NCBI GenBank assembly: GCA_043801445.1
Contig: JAZDMB010000056.1
Location: 1 to 31,901, forward strand
Direction: 5' to 3'
DNA: 31,901 nt
From: JAZDFP01 sp043801445
Lineage (GTDB): Bacteria > Planctomycetota > MHYJ01 > JACQXL01
Part shown: positions 8,474 to 17,048 of the stretch, one piece after another
How positions within the stretch are numbered: the first letter of the stretch is position 1
Layout: every line of letters begins with the position of its first letter
Notes under the pieces: model-generated
The model's database searches: none
What the model saw: only the letters and a program-made list of their open reading frames with translations
Told to the model about the DNA's origin: nothing
Translations under genes and position numbers: made by a program

Positions 8474-8773
8474 ATGAATATTGGTACTTCCGAACTTATC
8501 GTGATTGTAGTTTTGGCTATTATATTATACGGGAAACGTCTTCCTGAAATCACACGTGCATTAGGAAAGGGTTATCAAGAATTTAAAAAGAATGTCGATG
8601 ATGTTAAAGATAACTTTCAAAAACAAGTAGAAGATTCATATTCTACTTCAAAAGCTGACAAATATTATACCGGTGCTTCAAGCAAAGAGACGGCAAAAGA
8701 AAATAATAAATTAATTCCGGTTACTCAATACGAGAATGACAGTAAAAATCAAGACGAAAATTTAGTAGGTTAG
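8474..8773 (+). CDS. tatA: Twin-arginine translocase subunit TatA/E family
   Basis: TatA forms the pore-like assembly that moves folded proteins across the inner membrane. The 99-aa protein has the classic layout: a short N-terminal membrane helix (SELIVIVVLAIILYG), the hinge YGKRLPEITRALGKG, an amphipathic helix (YQEFKKNVDDVKDNF) and a variable polar tail. The usual FG hinge is YG here. TatB cannot be fully excluded, but the GKRLPE and LGKG pattern fits TatA better. No tatC is in the window. The FHA gene follows after 7 nt, indicating co-transcription. Confidence 0.9.
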   Translation: MNIGTSELIVIVVLAIILYGKRLPEITRALGKGYQEFKKNVDDVKDNFQKQVEDSYSTSKADKYYTGASSKETAKENNKLIPVTQYENDSKNQDENLVG

Positions 8774-8780
8774 TAATTTT

Positions 8781-9422
8781 ATGGCTTTTTTAGTTATAGA
8801 AAAAAACGAACTGAACGAGGAAATCCGTTCAGTTACATTAGAAAACGAGACTATAATTGGAAGGGAAAAAACAAACGCTGTTTTTATTGATGATTCTCGC
8901 ATCTCAAGGCAACATGCTAAGATTGTCAGAGAAACTGACGGTTCCTATTATATAATAGACCTCGGTAGCCGTAATGGCACGATTGTTAATAATGAAAAGG
9001 TGTCTCGCTGTAAATTAAAACCAAAAGACCGTATCATCATTTGCAAGACAGTTTTAGTATTCAACGAGGAATCGCCTCAGCTAAAGGCGGATCTGCCTAT
9101 GGCACAGAGACGCCATGAAGGGCTTTCTTCTGAAGCATCCGATAAAAAAGACCTTGCCTCTGAGATTCATAAATTAGTTCAGGATATAGATACCGCCAAA
9201 GACAAAGATTACGTTAAACCCAAAGAGACTGTTAATATAATAAATAACAAAACCTCGACAAAAGAGACATCTGGTTGGATGAAGCTTTTAGTTTTTATCA
9301 GTTTTCTTCTCTTTTTTATCGCAGTCCTTTTTTGGGCAAAATGGGCTGGTGAAAAATTAATTGCCCATCTAACAGAATCTCGCCAGGCAGAAAATATCCC
9401 CTCAAGCCCTCCACCTAAATAG
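8781..9422 (+). CDS. FHA-domain membrane protein
   Basis: An N-terminal forkhead-associated domain spans about residues 1-95. It has the phosphothreonine-binding residues in place: IIGRE at 25-29, SRQHAKI at 42-48 and LGSRNGT at 61-67. A charged linker of about 70 residues follows, then one membrane helix at about 168-187 and a short proline-ending tail. With the FHA domain N-terminal it should face the cytoplasm and read Ser/Thr phosphorylation. No kinase or phosphatase is in the window, so the partner is unknown. It is coupled to tatA and lies 111 nt before the transpeptidase gene. Confidence 0.88.
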   Translation: MAFLVIEKNELNEEIRSVTLENETIIGREKTNAVFIDDSRISRQHAKIVRETDGSYYIIDLGSRNGTIVNNEKVSRCKLKPKDRIIICKTVLVFNEESPQLKADLPMAQRRHEGLSSEASDKKDLASEIHKLVQDIDTAKDKDYVKPKETVNIINNKTSTKETSGWMKLLVFISFLLFFIAVLFWAKWAGEKLIAHLTESRQAENIPSSPPPK

Positions 9423-9533
9423 CCGATAATATATGAGTTATAAATATTTTAAAAGTAATGATGTATTTTCAGTAATAACACTAAATTATTCTAATTTTAT
9501 CTATTAATACTTTCAGCAATAAGAGAGAAAAAT

Positions 9534-10742
9534 ATGAAAAAATTTATCTTTTTAGTTATATTGATTGTTGCTGCATATTTAGTTTATACATATATTTGGA
9601 AACCATCGCATACTCCTAAACAAACACCTCCACCGCTAACAACCGCCAACTCAACGATACACATTCCGCCTCAATCACCTCAAAGCGGGATTTTCCTTTA
9701 CGAACAGGGAAAATATAAAGAAGCCGCTAATCGCTTGGAAGAAGAGCTGAAAGGAAGCAGTTTGGAGGCGCCTGACCGTTGCTTGGATTATTTGGCATGG
9801 GCTTATGAAAATTTAGAGAAATCAGACAAAGCACTCAAGGTATGGGAGAGACTGTTAAAAGAACATCCGACCAGTATTTATTGCGGCGATTCTTATTATC
9901 AATTAGGAAAACGCAATAAAGACCGCAAACAAAAAATAGATTATCTGGAAAAGGCTCTTAAATTCACGGAAAGTCGGGGCGCACACGCTGCAGGTGCGGA
10001 ATTGGGTGATTATTATTTATCACAAAAAGATATTGAAAATCACGAATATAAAGCCCGAAGCGCATATTCTCTTGCGCTTCAAAGCAATATCTCCAAAGAA
10101 AAAGCAGCCGAAATTAAAAACTCACTTATCGAACTGAATAAAAAACTGATTTTCTCTTCTTTCCTGACGCCAGACAGCACAATTTATACGGTTAAAGAAG
10201 GCGATAACCTGACGGCTATCTGCAAGAAATATAAAGTTGAAGCCGGCAGCGGTGATATCGCATTGGGACATATCAGACGAATTAACAATCTCAAGTCTGC
10301 CACAATCTTCCCGGGCGATAAACTCAAAATCATTACAGCTCCGATGTCGGTTAAAATCAGCAAGTCAAATTTTACTCTTACTCTTCTTGTGAATGACGAT
10401 TTCATAAAAGAATATCATATCAGTGTTGGCAATCCCGATAAAATCAATTGCGAAACTCCAATCGGCACTTTTACAGTCGGGGTAAAAACCATTCATCCCA
10501 CCTGGTATAAGCGAACCGACGACGGACGCAAGGAAGGAATCCCTTATGGTGACCCGCGCAATGTCCTCGGCACCAGATGGATGGGTTTTAAAGAAAGCCC
10601 TCAACTCGGCATACACGGAACGAGTCAACCAGAAAGTATCGGCAAGAAAATATCTGACGGGTGTATTCGTATGTATAATGCCGATGTGGAAGAGCTTTAT
10701 GACTTTCTGTCTGAGGGATCAAAAATAGTTATTGAGGAATAA
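9534..10742 (+). CDS. LysM and L,D-transpeptidase (YkuD) protein with TPR-like region
   Basis: The protein (402 aa) is predicted to cross-link peptidoglycan or attach proteins to it in the periplasm. It has an N-terminal membrane anchor (residues 4-21), a proline-rich linker, a TPR-like helical region at about 50-205, a LysM domain at about 217-267 (YTVKEGDNL to IFPGDKLKI) and a YkuD catalytic domain at about 273-400. The catalytic signature is intact: H361-G-T and SDGCIRM with nucleophile C377. The start has GAGAG 9 nt upstream. aroDE begins 9 nt after its stop, so the two are likely co-transcribed. Confidence 0.92.
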   Translation: MKKFIFLVILIVAAYLVYTYIWKPSHTPKQTPPPLTTANSTIHIPPQSPQSGIFLYEQGKYKEAANRLEEELKGSSLEAPDRCLDYLAWAYENLEKSDKALKVWERLLKEHPTSIYCGDSYYQLGKRNKDRKQKIDYLEKALKFTESRGAHAAGAELGDYYLSQKDIENHEYKARSAYSLALQSNISKEKAAEIKNSLIELNKKLIFSSFLTPDSTIYTVKEGDNLTAICKKYKVEAGSGDIALGHIRRINNLKSATIFPGDKLKIITAPMSVKISKSNFTLTLLVNDDFIKEYHISVGNPDKINCETPIGTFTVGVKTIHPTWYKRTDDGRKEGIPYGDPRNVLGTRWMGFKESPQLGIHGTSQPESIGKKISDGCIRMYNADVEELYDFLSEGSKIVIEE

Positions 10743-10751
10743 AAAGAATCA

Positions 10752-12218
10752 ATGATTTGCATTTCGGTAACCGGGACCTCAATGTGGAAACTGTTAAAAA
10801 ATCTTCATTCCGCATCTGAATTATCAGAATGTATTGAAGCCAGAGTCGATAGCGTGCATGACTTTTCCCTTCCGACGCTCTTGAATCAAAAAATCATCCC
10901 TGCCATTTTTACCTGTCATTCCAAAGCGAGCGGTGGCTTTTTCTCCGGGAATGAAAACAAACGACTAAAACTATTATCTTCTGCTATTAATTCAGGAAAA
11001 TTCAAGTATATTACTATTGATATCCCCGACCCGTTTAAAGTTTCTGCACCTGTAAAATCATTGCTTAATTTAGCCCACATAAAAAAAACCAGGGTCATCC
11101 TTTCTTATCATAACTTCAAAAATACCGATAATAATTTAAAAACTATCTATCAAAGGCTTAATCTTTTTAAACCGGCTATAATCAAGATAGTCACCTATGC
11201 CCGGAACTTCAGCGATAATTTTAAGATTTTTAAATTTGCACGAAAGATAACAAGTCGTAACAAATCCGAGAATCCCAAACTTATCGCTTTCTGTATGGGT
11301 GAAAACGGGCTTATCAGCCGAATCCTCTATAAAAAATTCGGATTATTTATGACCTATGCTTCCTACGAAGAAAATAATCAAACGGCAGACGGACAAATTC
11401 CATTCAGCCGGATAAAATATATTTATCACGCTGATTCTCTTGATTCCAAAACCAAAATCTTTGGGCTGATTGGTTATCCTATAAATCATTCTTCAAGCCC
11501 GTTATTATTTAATTCACTGTTTGAATCTAAACACCTTAATGCGGTTTATCTTCCTTTTGCTATTGAACCCATACATTTTGCAAAGGATTTTTCCATCCTA
11601 AACTCCTTTCTAAAGATAGATGGCTATAGTGTTACTATCCCTTATAAAATGAAGGTAATAAAATTGGCGAATAGATTAGATACTGTTGCCGGAGAAATAA
11701 AGGCGGTTAATACGGTTTATCGCAGGAATAATAAACTTATCGGAACCAATACTGACTGGCTTGGCGTATCCGATGCATTAGCCCCATTGCATAAAAACCT
11801 TCAAAGCAGGCAGGCTTTAATTTTGGGTAATGGCGGTGCGGCGCGGGCTGTAAAATACGCATTGGATAAAATGGGCATAAAATCAATTATGTTTTCCCGC
11901 CATCATAAAAACAGAAATGCCCTTGCCTGGCATAAAATCCCGCAATATTGTCAGGGTAAAGGGAAAGATAAAATCATTATCAATGCAACTCCTGTAGGCA
12001 TGCTTCCGGATGTAGATAAAAGCCCCGTGAAGAAATCACTTATAAAGAAAAGAATGATAGTCTTTGATGTGATTTATAACCCGCTTGAAACCAAACTAAT
12101 AAAATACGCTAAAGCGAAAGGTTGTCAGGTCATTAACGGTTTAGATATGTTCATCTTTCAGGCAATGGAACAATTCAAGTATTTTAGTCGTACGATATCT
12201 CCAAAATATCGTAGGTAA
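10752..12218 (+). CDS. aroDE: Fused 3-dehydroquinate dehydratase (type I) / shikimate dehydrogenase
   Basis: This 488-aa protein combines steps 3 and 4 of the shikimate pathway. The N-terminal half (about 1-225) is a type I dehydratase: EARVD at 29-33, catalytic His120 in SYHNF, Schiff-base Lys145 in KIVTYA and the late GQIPF. The C-terminal half (about 236-488) is AroE: IGYPINHSSSP at 240-250, VTIPYK with catalytic Lys299, NTDWLG with Asp335, the NADP-binding GNGGAARA at 359-366 and NATPVGM. The motif position usually held by His in VTIPHK is Tyr. Both active sites look complete. Such fusions are known from plants and Chlamydiae. Its last 35 bp overlap greA on the other strand. Confidence 0.94.
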   Translation: MICISVTGTSMWKLLKNLHSASELSECIEARVDSVHDFSLPTLLNQKIIPAIFTCHSKASGGFFSGNENKRLKLLSSAINSGKFKYITIDIPDPFKVSAPVKSLLNLAHIKKTRVILSYHNFKNTDNNLKTIYQRLNLFKPAIIKIVTYARNFSDNFKIFKFARKITSRNKSENPKLIAFCMGENGLISRILYKKFGLFMTYASYEENNQTADGQIPFSRIKYIYHADSLDSKTKIFGLIGYPINHSSSPLLFNSLFESKHLNAVYLPFAIEPIHFAKDFSILNSFLKIDGYSVTIPYKMKVIKLANRLDTVAGEIKAVNTVYRRNNKLIGTNTDWLGVSDALAPLHKNLQSRQALILGNGGAARAVKYALDKMGIKSIMFSRHHKNRNALAWHKIPQYCQGKGKDKIIINATPVGMLPDVDKSPVKKSLIKKRMIVFDVIYNPLETKLIKYAKAKGCQVINGLDMFIFQAMEQFKYFSRTISPKYRR

Positions 12219-12660
12219 TTATTCCGGCAGGTATATTTATTTTTACTACATCTCCGACTTTATGTCCTAATAACCCCTGTCCTATAGGAGTTGTAATAGC
12301 AATGCGGTTTTCTGACAGGTTAGATTCGCCTTCTCCGACAAAAATAAATTCATCTTCCGCTTTAGTATCCTTATCTTTAACCTTAACGCGTGCTCCGAAA
12401 GCAATTTCCTTGGTATTAATCTGTTTGGAAGTAATAACCTCAACGCAACTTATCTGGTTTTGTAATTCTACAATTTGCCTGTCAACACGCCAGAGCTCCT
12501 CGCGTGCCGAACTGAATTCGGCATTATCTGAAATATCGCCCATTGCCCTGGCTTCGCCTAAACGAATCTCAACCTTAGGTCTAACATCATTTGTTAAACG
12601 CTCAAGTTTTTCCTGTAATTTCTTAAGCCCTTCTGCAGTCATCGGTATTTTATTTACCAT
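12184..12660 (-). CDS. greA: Transcription elongation factor GreA
   Basis: GreA rescues backtracked RNA polymerase by stimulating transcript cleavage. The 158-aa protein is full length: IPMTAEGLKKLQEKLERL at the start, the coiled-coil tip with GDISDNAEF (the acidic D and E needed for cleavage), and the C-terminal FKBP-like domain with ITTPIGQGLLGHKVGD. It is transcribed toward aroDE and its last codons lie within the end of that gene. There is no strong Shine-Dalgarno site. Confidence 0.96.
   Translation of the reverse strand: MVNKIPMTAEGLKKLQEKLERLTNDVRPKVEIRLGEARAMGDISDNAEFSSAREELWRVDRQIVELQNQISCVEVITSKQINTKEIAFGARVKVKDKDTKAEDEFIFVGEGESNLSENRIAITTPIGQGLLGHKVGDVVKINIPAGIITYDILEISYD
12191..12213. 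terminator. Palindrome inside the aroDE/greA overlap, possible bidirectional stop
   Basis: TACGATAT and ATATCGTA form an 8-bp perfect stem with a 7-nt loop exactly where the two convergent genes overlap. It codes for the C-termini of both proteins. No U-run follows on either strand, so intrinsic termination is weakly supported. Confidence 0.35.
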
Positions 12661-12946
12661 AATCTTATTACAATGTTTTATCTTTCCCGTCCCTGCCCGG
12701 CTATGGTCAGGCGGGTCTAATTGGAAAAAATATTTGTTTTCTTGGATTCATTATAAAAAATATATATAGTATTAACAAGAAAAAGAGGAACACGAATAGG
12801 AACGAATACGGCGCATGGCACGAATATTAAGATATAATTTATTATTCGTGGGATTCGTTCCATTCGTGTGATTCGTGTTTATACTTTCCTATACTGCAAG
12901 ATATTTTCGTGTATCTGTGGTTTGGAAATATTGAAAGGAGTGGCAT
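12661..12946. repeat. Gap with large imperfect palindrome and second hairpin
   Basis: The gap between greA and the acyl-CoA dehydrogenase gene holds two structures. At 12686-12715 is a bulged GC hairpin (CCCG..CCTG / CAGG-CGGG). At 12789-12880 is an imperfect palindrome built from ATTCGTG/CACGAAT units: left arm 12789-12807, inner stem CACGAATA (12819-12826) with TATTCGTG (12843-12850), right arm 12853-12880. A TCGTGTATCTGTGG motif (12907-12920) then links to the TCTGTG repeat family. Confidence 0.75.
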
Positions 12947-14101
12947 ATGGATTTTGAACTGTCTGAGGAACAATTAGCAATGCAGAAAATGGCTCGTGAT
13001 TTCGCCCAGAAAGAAATAGCACCCATTATAGAAAAAGACGAGGAAGAGCATCTTTTTAGGCCAGAAATCGTTCGCAAAATGGGTGAACTCGGTTTCTTTG
13101 CCGGCATAATACCGGAACAATACGGCGGCACCGGCAGTCCTACCGGAATGCTTGATACCCTTGTTATTAATGAAGAAATCGCCCGTGTCAGCGCCTCTTA
13201 CGGTCTACCTTTCAATATGCAGGTCATCGGTCCCGGACAAGTCATCCTTAATTGGGGCACTGAAGAACATAAGAAAAAATATCTGCCTAAATTAGTTACC
13301 GGAGAATGGATGGGCTGTTTTGCTATTACCGAACCGAATTCAGGTTCTGATGTCGCCTCAATGAAATCTCTTGCTGTGGATAAAGGTGACCATTATCTGC
13401 TTAACGGAACCAAAACCTGGATTTCCAATGCCCAGGTTGCTGATATCGGTATTGTCTATGCCTATACCGACCCGGCACAAAAACACAAAGGACTTTCGGC
13501 ATTTGCGGTGGAGTTGAAAAATATTAAGGGTATTACCACCAAACCTATAGAGACTAAATTAGGACTCCACTGTGCGCCCACAGGTGAAATTATATTTGAG
13601 GATGCCCGTATTCCAAAGAATGCTTTATTAGGCAAACTCGGTGACGGCTTCAAAATATGCATGTCAATGCTGGATAATACCCGTCTGAGTTGTGCAACCC
13701 GTGCAGTCGGAGTAGCTCAGGGCGCTTTGGATGCCTCTATCAAATATGCCAATGAACGAGAACAATTCGGCAAGAAAATCAGCGAATTTGAGATGATTCA
13801 GGACCAAATTGCCGAGATGTTTATAGAAATTCAGGCTGCCAGACTTCTTGTCCAACGGGCTGCATGGCTCAAGGATAAAGGAGTTCGTAATACATTAGAA
13901 GTCTCTACCGCCAAATATTTTGCGGCAGAAACTGCGGTTAAAGCCACTGGTCTTGCAGTCAAAATATTCGGTTCTTATGGATTCTCATCAGAATATCCTG
14001 TGGAACGGATGTTTAGAGACGCCAAATCTTTCCAGATAGTGGAAGGAACCTCTAATATCCAGAAGGTAATTATATCTTCGTCGGTACTGGGAAAACGATA
14101 A
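12947..14101 (+). CDS. Acyl-CoA dehydrogenase
   Basis: This FAD enzyme oxidises acyl-CoA to enoyl-CoA, passing electrons to an electron-transfer flavoprotein. The 384-aa protein has the normal family length. It shows the family signature CFAITEPNSGSDVASM near residue 125, WISNA in the flavin region, the second signature region near REQFGKKISEFEMIQ, and the catalytic Glu366 in IVEGTSN. The short-chain type position of the base suggests a short/medium-chain or branched-chain substrate, but substrate cannot be fixed from sequence alone. AAGGAG lies 7 nt before the start. No etf or other beta-oxidation genes are next to it. Confidence 0.93.
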   Translation: MDFELSEEQLAMQKMARDFAQKEIAPIIEKDEEEHLFRPEIVRKMGELGFFAGIIPEQYGGTGSPTGMLDTLVINEEIARVSASYGLPFNMQVIGPGQVILNWGTEEHKKKYLPKLVTGEWMGCFAITEPNSGSDVASMKSLAVDKGDHYLLNGTKTWISNAQVADIGIVYAYTDPAQKHKGLSAFAVELKNIKGITTKPIETKLGLHCAPTGEIIFEDARIPKNALLGKLGDGFKICMSMLDNTRLSCATRAVGVAQGALDASIKYANEREQFGKKISEFEMIQDQIAEMFIEIQAARLLVQRAAWLKDKGVRNTLEVSTAKYFAAETAVKATGLAVKIFGSYGFSSEYPVERMFRDAKSFQIVEGTSNIQKVIISSSVLGKR

Positions 14102-14118
14102 TAGCGTATCAAGGAAAA

Positions 14119-14164
14119 AGCCACGGATTACACAGATTGAACTTAATCTGTGAAATCTGTGGCT
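14119..14164. repeat. TCTGTG-family palindrome (20-bp arms)
   Basis: Two 20-nt arms starting AGCCAC and ending GTGGCT pair at 18 of 20 positions around a 6-nt loop. It fills almost the whole gap between the acyl-CoA dehydrogenase and HEAT genes. It is the clearest palindromic copy of the repeat family seen across the window. Confidence 0.85.
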
Positions 14165-14175
14165 AACATCCTATT

Positions 14176-15159
14176 ATGAATAAAAAACTGGTATTTATAA
14201 TCAGCGGTGTATTAGTTGTGGTTGCGCTATGCCTGATAATATATATTTATTTAACATCTCTTAATATCGCTGCGCCTAATCCGAAAAAAGAACCGGTAGA
14301 AATACAACAATCGCTGGATTATATACCTTCAACAAACACTTCTCAATCACATAAAACACAGACCGTAGAATCAGGAGTCTCTGCTGATCAACTGACTCCA
14401 AAAATAAAAAGCTGGAAGAAAGAATTCCCTGATTTATTCAGACAATATCCGGAACTTGAGGAAATGCTGAAAAACTCAAAAGGACAGGTAACATCACAGA
14501 TAATAAAATCTCTGTTGTCTTATTCTGAACTGACCGACCATCAAACAAGTCAAGCAATAATAAAAACAGTCAAACCATCCGTAGAACCGGCTAAAAAAGA
14601 ACGGGTAGCAAAAGCAATCAATTCATTATATGATTCAAATCCAAAAGAACGTTTGTCGGCTCTTCAAACCCTGATTGACCTACAAGCCAAAGAAGCAATA
14701 CCGGAAATAATGAGATTATTATATGACCAGAATACTCTGGTGCGTGTCGGAACGCTTTATACGCTTGGAAAATTAGGAGCTAAAGATTCAATATCAGAAA
14801 CAACAAGATGCCTGTCTGACCCGGATGCAAAAGTGCGCGCAGAAGCAATCAATACCATTAAAGTATTGAGAGGAAAAGACGCTACCTCCGACATAATAAG
14901 ATTATTAACCGACCAGGATGCAGAAGTTCGTTGCCTGGCAATGGGTCGCCTCAGAGAATTGCAAGCCAAGGAATCAATACCGGAAATAATGAGGTTATTA
15001 TATGATTCGGAGGCAACGGTTCGCAAAGAAGCGGTTTATACACTCGGAGAATTACAAGCTAAAGAAGCAATGGCGGGAATAAGAAATTTATTATCCGATT
15101 CGGATGAAAAAGTCCGTAAAGCAGCTGAAGATTCTCTTCGTAAGTTAGAACCTAAATAG
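14176..15159 (+). CDS. Membrane-anchored HEAT-repeat protein
   Basis: The 327-aa protein starts with a membrane anchor (about residues 4-27), followed by a polar linker and a helical segment of unknown type. From about residue 150 to the end it carries five or so HEAT repeats of about 31 residues, each with the pattern IPEIMRLLYD..A.VR.EA..TLGEL. HEAT arrays of this PBS-lyase-like kind usually bind proteins. The array should lie outside the cytoplasmic membrane. No Shine-Dalgarno site is seen; the TCTGTG palindrome ends 12 nt before the start. It heads a run with the GspG-like and C45 genes. Confidence 0.85.
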   Translation: MNKKLVFIISGVLVVVALCLIIYIYLTSLNIAAPNPKKEPVEIQQSLDYIPSTNTSQSHKTQTVESGVSADQLTPKIKSWKKEFPDLFRQYPELEEMLKNSKGQVTSQIIKSLLSYSELTDHQTSQAIIKTVKPSVEPAKKERVAKAINSLYDSNPKERLSALQTLIDLQAKEAIPEIMRLLYDQNTLVRVGTLYTLGKLGAKDSISETTRCLSDPDAKVRAEAINTIKVLRGKDATSDIIRLLTDQDAEVRCLAMGRLRELQAKESIPEIMRLLYDSEATVRKEAVYTLGELQAKEAMAGIRNLLSDSDEKVRKAAEDSLRKLEPK

Positions 15160-15212
15160 TCCGGCATGAAATAACGGATGCCGAATCATCATTAAAAAAT
15201 AAGAAGCTATTT

Positions 15213-15623
15213 ATGAGTAATAAGAAAACTTTAATTGGTTTAACAATAGCTGTTATTATTGTAATATTGGCTTTTATGGTATTCCCAATGGTAATTCCGC
15301 ACCTTTGTACTTTTGTGGTTGCAAAAAAGGCTGTTGCAAAAGCAGATATTACTATTATAAGTCAGGCGTTAGAAATGTATAAGACAGACAATAGATGTTT
15401 TCCCACAACAGAACAAGGCATTAAAGCTTTAGTTGAAAAACCTTTACCACCACCATCAAATTGGGGTGGTCCTTATTTGAAGAAAGAGCCGGTAGACTCT
15501 TGGCAGAAACCCTATAAATATCGTTGTCCTTCGCAAAATGGACAGCCAGATTTTGACTTATGGTCTCTCGGGCCTGATGGTAAAGATGGAACCGAAGATG
15601 ATATAACAAACTGGAAGAAATAA
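15213..15623 (+). CDS. GspG C-terminal-domain-like protein with atypical N-terminus
   Basis: The 136-aa protein has an N-terminal membrane helix (about 7-30) and then a type II secretion major pseudopilin-like domain: ALEMYKTDNRCFPTTEQGIKALV, WGGPYLKKEPVDSWQKPYKY and a calcium-site-like end FDLWSLGPDGKDGTEDDI. That pattern is diagnostic for the GspG C-terminal domain. The prepilin peptidase site (G before FTLIE) is missing; the N-terminus reads KKTLIGLTIAVIIV. It may therefore be membrane-anchored rather than a processed pseudopilin. No other gsp genes are nearby. Confidence 0.82.
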   Translation: MSNKKTLIGLTIAVIIVILAFMVFPMVIPHLCTFVVAKKAVAKADITIISQALEMYKTDNRCFPTTEQGIKALVEKPLPPPSNWGGPYLKKEPVDSWQKPYKYRCPSQNGQPDFDLWSLGPDGKDGTEDDITNWKK

Positions 15624-15697
15624 CCGTCCTTGGTAAGCCACAGACCTGTCCTCTGGCGGGAAATGACGGATTCCGACTAATCTGATTAGATTAAACA

Positions 15698-16966
15698 ATG
15701 ACCATTACACTTAAATCAAGGCTTGTTTTTATACCGACTTTATTTTCTCTGTGCTGTTGTTTGCATAGTTGCGCAATAAATAAAGGTTCTTTGCAGCCAC
15801 TCAAAGATAATATTTCCATAATTCATTTAAGCGGTACTCCGCAAGAAATAGGCACGCAACACGGAACATTATTAAAGGAAAATATCAAGAAAGCAATTCA
15901 GGATGCCTGGGATTATGTGGATTTTATCGTGCCATCTAAAGACGATATATTATCCAAAGCAATGATAAGAGGCGCGTTATATGGCACCGCCAAAAAGTAT
16001 CTGCCTTATATCCCTGAAGAATATATCACGGAAATGAAAGCATTAGCCGAATCCGCCGGCGTAACCTTTGATGATATCCTCCTGATTAATACCGGCCCTG
16101 AAACACCTTTGGAAGCCGCATCCGTAATGAAATCCGGTTTCTGCACCAGCACGGTTCTCAATAATGAAATGACCATTGATGGCTCCCTGTTCCATTCTTA
16201 TAATGAGGATATTTATTTCCCGCCTTCAGGAATTACTGACAAAGAAACACACTATAAAAAGGTCCGGTTCTTTGACAAATACAAGGTCGTTTATTTCTAT
16301 CGCCCCCAAAACGGCAATTCCTTTACGGTCTCGTTTGTCTGCGGATTTATCAATGCCTTTGCTGGTATGAATGAACACGGCATCTGCATCAGTCTGGTCG
16401 GTCCGCCCCCGAATAGCAAGCTGGCGATGGGGATGCCGGTTGGCTTCCAGATCCGCTCCATCCTCCAGAAAGCGCGAACATTAATCGAAGCAATTGATAT
16501 GGCTAAATCAGCCCGATGGACACTTGAGGGACAAATTGCTATCAGTGACGGCAAGACCACAGTCAGTCCCGCTAATAGGGGTAAAACAAATAACGCAGTC
16601 CTGATCGACTTCGGTCCTGATAAATGCGATATTACAGAACTGAAAAATGGCAAGCTCAGCGAAGGATTCGGGGGAAACCAGATGAATAAATTATTATCAA
16701 CCCGGGGTTATGACAAGAAATTAACACTCGATTTATTGATTAACCGTTTAAGATATCAACCTTATGACTGGGATGGTATCTGTTCAAAGGCAACGGCTTA
16801 CAGCATGGTATTCCATCCATCTACCAGGCGATTCTGGGTTGCCATAGGCAATGCGCCCGCGCCGACCGGCACCTATTTCGGATTTGACCTGATGAAACAA
16901 AGCCGTCTCACTAAAGACACAGATAACTTTCATCCCACCTATCCTTATAACAAAGAAAACAAATAA
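15698..16966 (+). CDS. C45-type acyltransferase/hydrolase lipoprotein
   Basis: The 422-aa protein resembles the C45 (acyl-CoA:6-APA acyltransferase-like) Ntn-hydrolase family, which self-cleaves before a catalytic cysteine. The N-terminus is a lipoprotein signal ending LHSC (Cys25). The domain starts with LSGTPQEIGTQHG near 45-56, typical of the family, then EMKALAESAGVTFDDILLIN. The likely nucleophile is Cys149 in SGFCTST, followed by GSLFHSYNED. The natural substrate is unknown; family members cleave amide bonds of acyl amino acids or beta-lactam precursors. Anchoring outside the cytoplasm is inferred from the lipobox. Confidence 0.82.
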   Translation: MTITLKSRLVFIPTLFSLCCCLHSCAINKGSLQPLKDNISIIHLSGTPQEIGTQHGTLLKENIKKAIQDAWDYVDFIVPSKDDILSKAMIRGALYGTAKKYLPYIPEEYITEMKALAESAGVTFDDILLINTGPETPLEAASVMKSGFCTSTVLNNEMTIDGSLFHSYNEDIYFPPSGITDKETHYKKVRFFDKYKVVYFYRPQNGNSFTVSFVCGFINAFAGMNEHGICISLVGPPPNSKLAMGMPVGFQIRSILQKARTLIEAIDMAKSARWTLEGQIAISDGKTTVSPANRGKTNNAVLIDFGPDKCDITELKNGKLSEGFGGNQMNKLLSTRGYDKKLTLDLLINRLRYQPYDWDGICSKATAYSMVFHPSTRRFWVAIGNAPAPTGTYFGFDLMKQSRLTKDTDNFHPTYPYNKENK

Positions 16967-17048
16967 AACAGAATCTATCAGGTTTGATATGACGAATTCC
17001 GATTTAATTTGCACAAACATAAATTTTCTGGTTAATTAAGTATAACTT

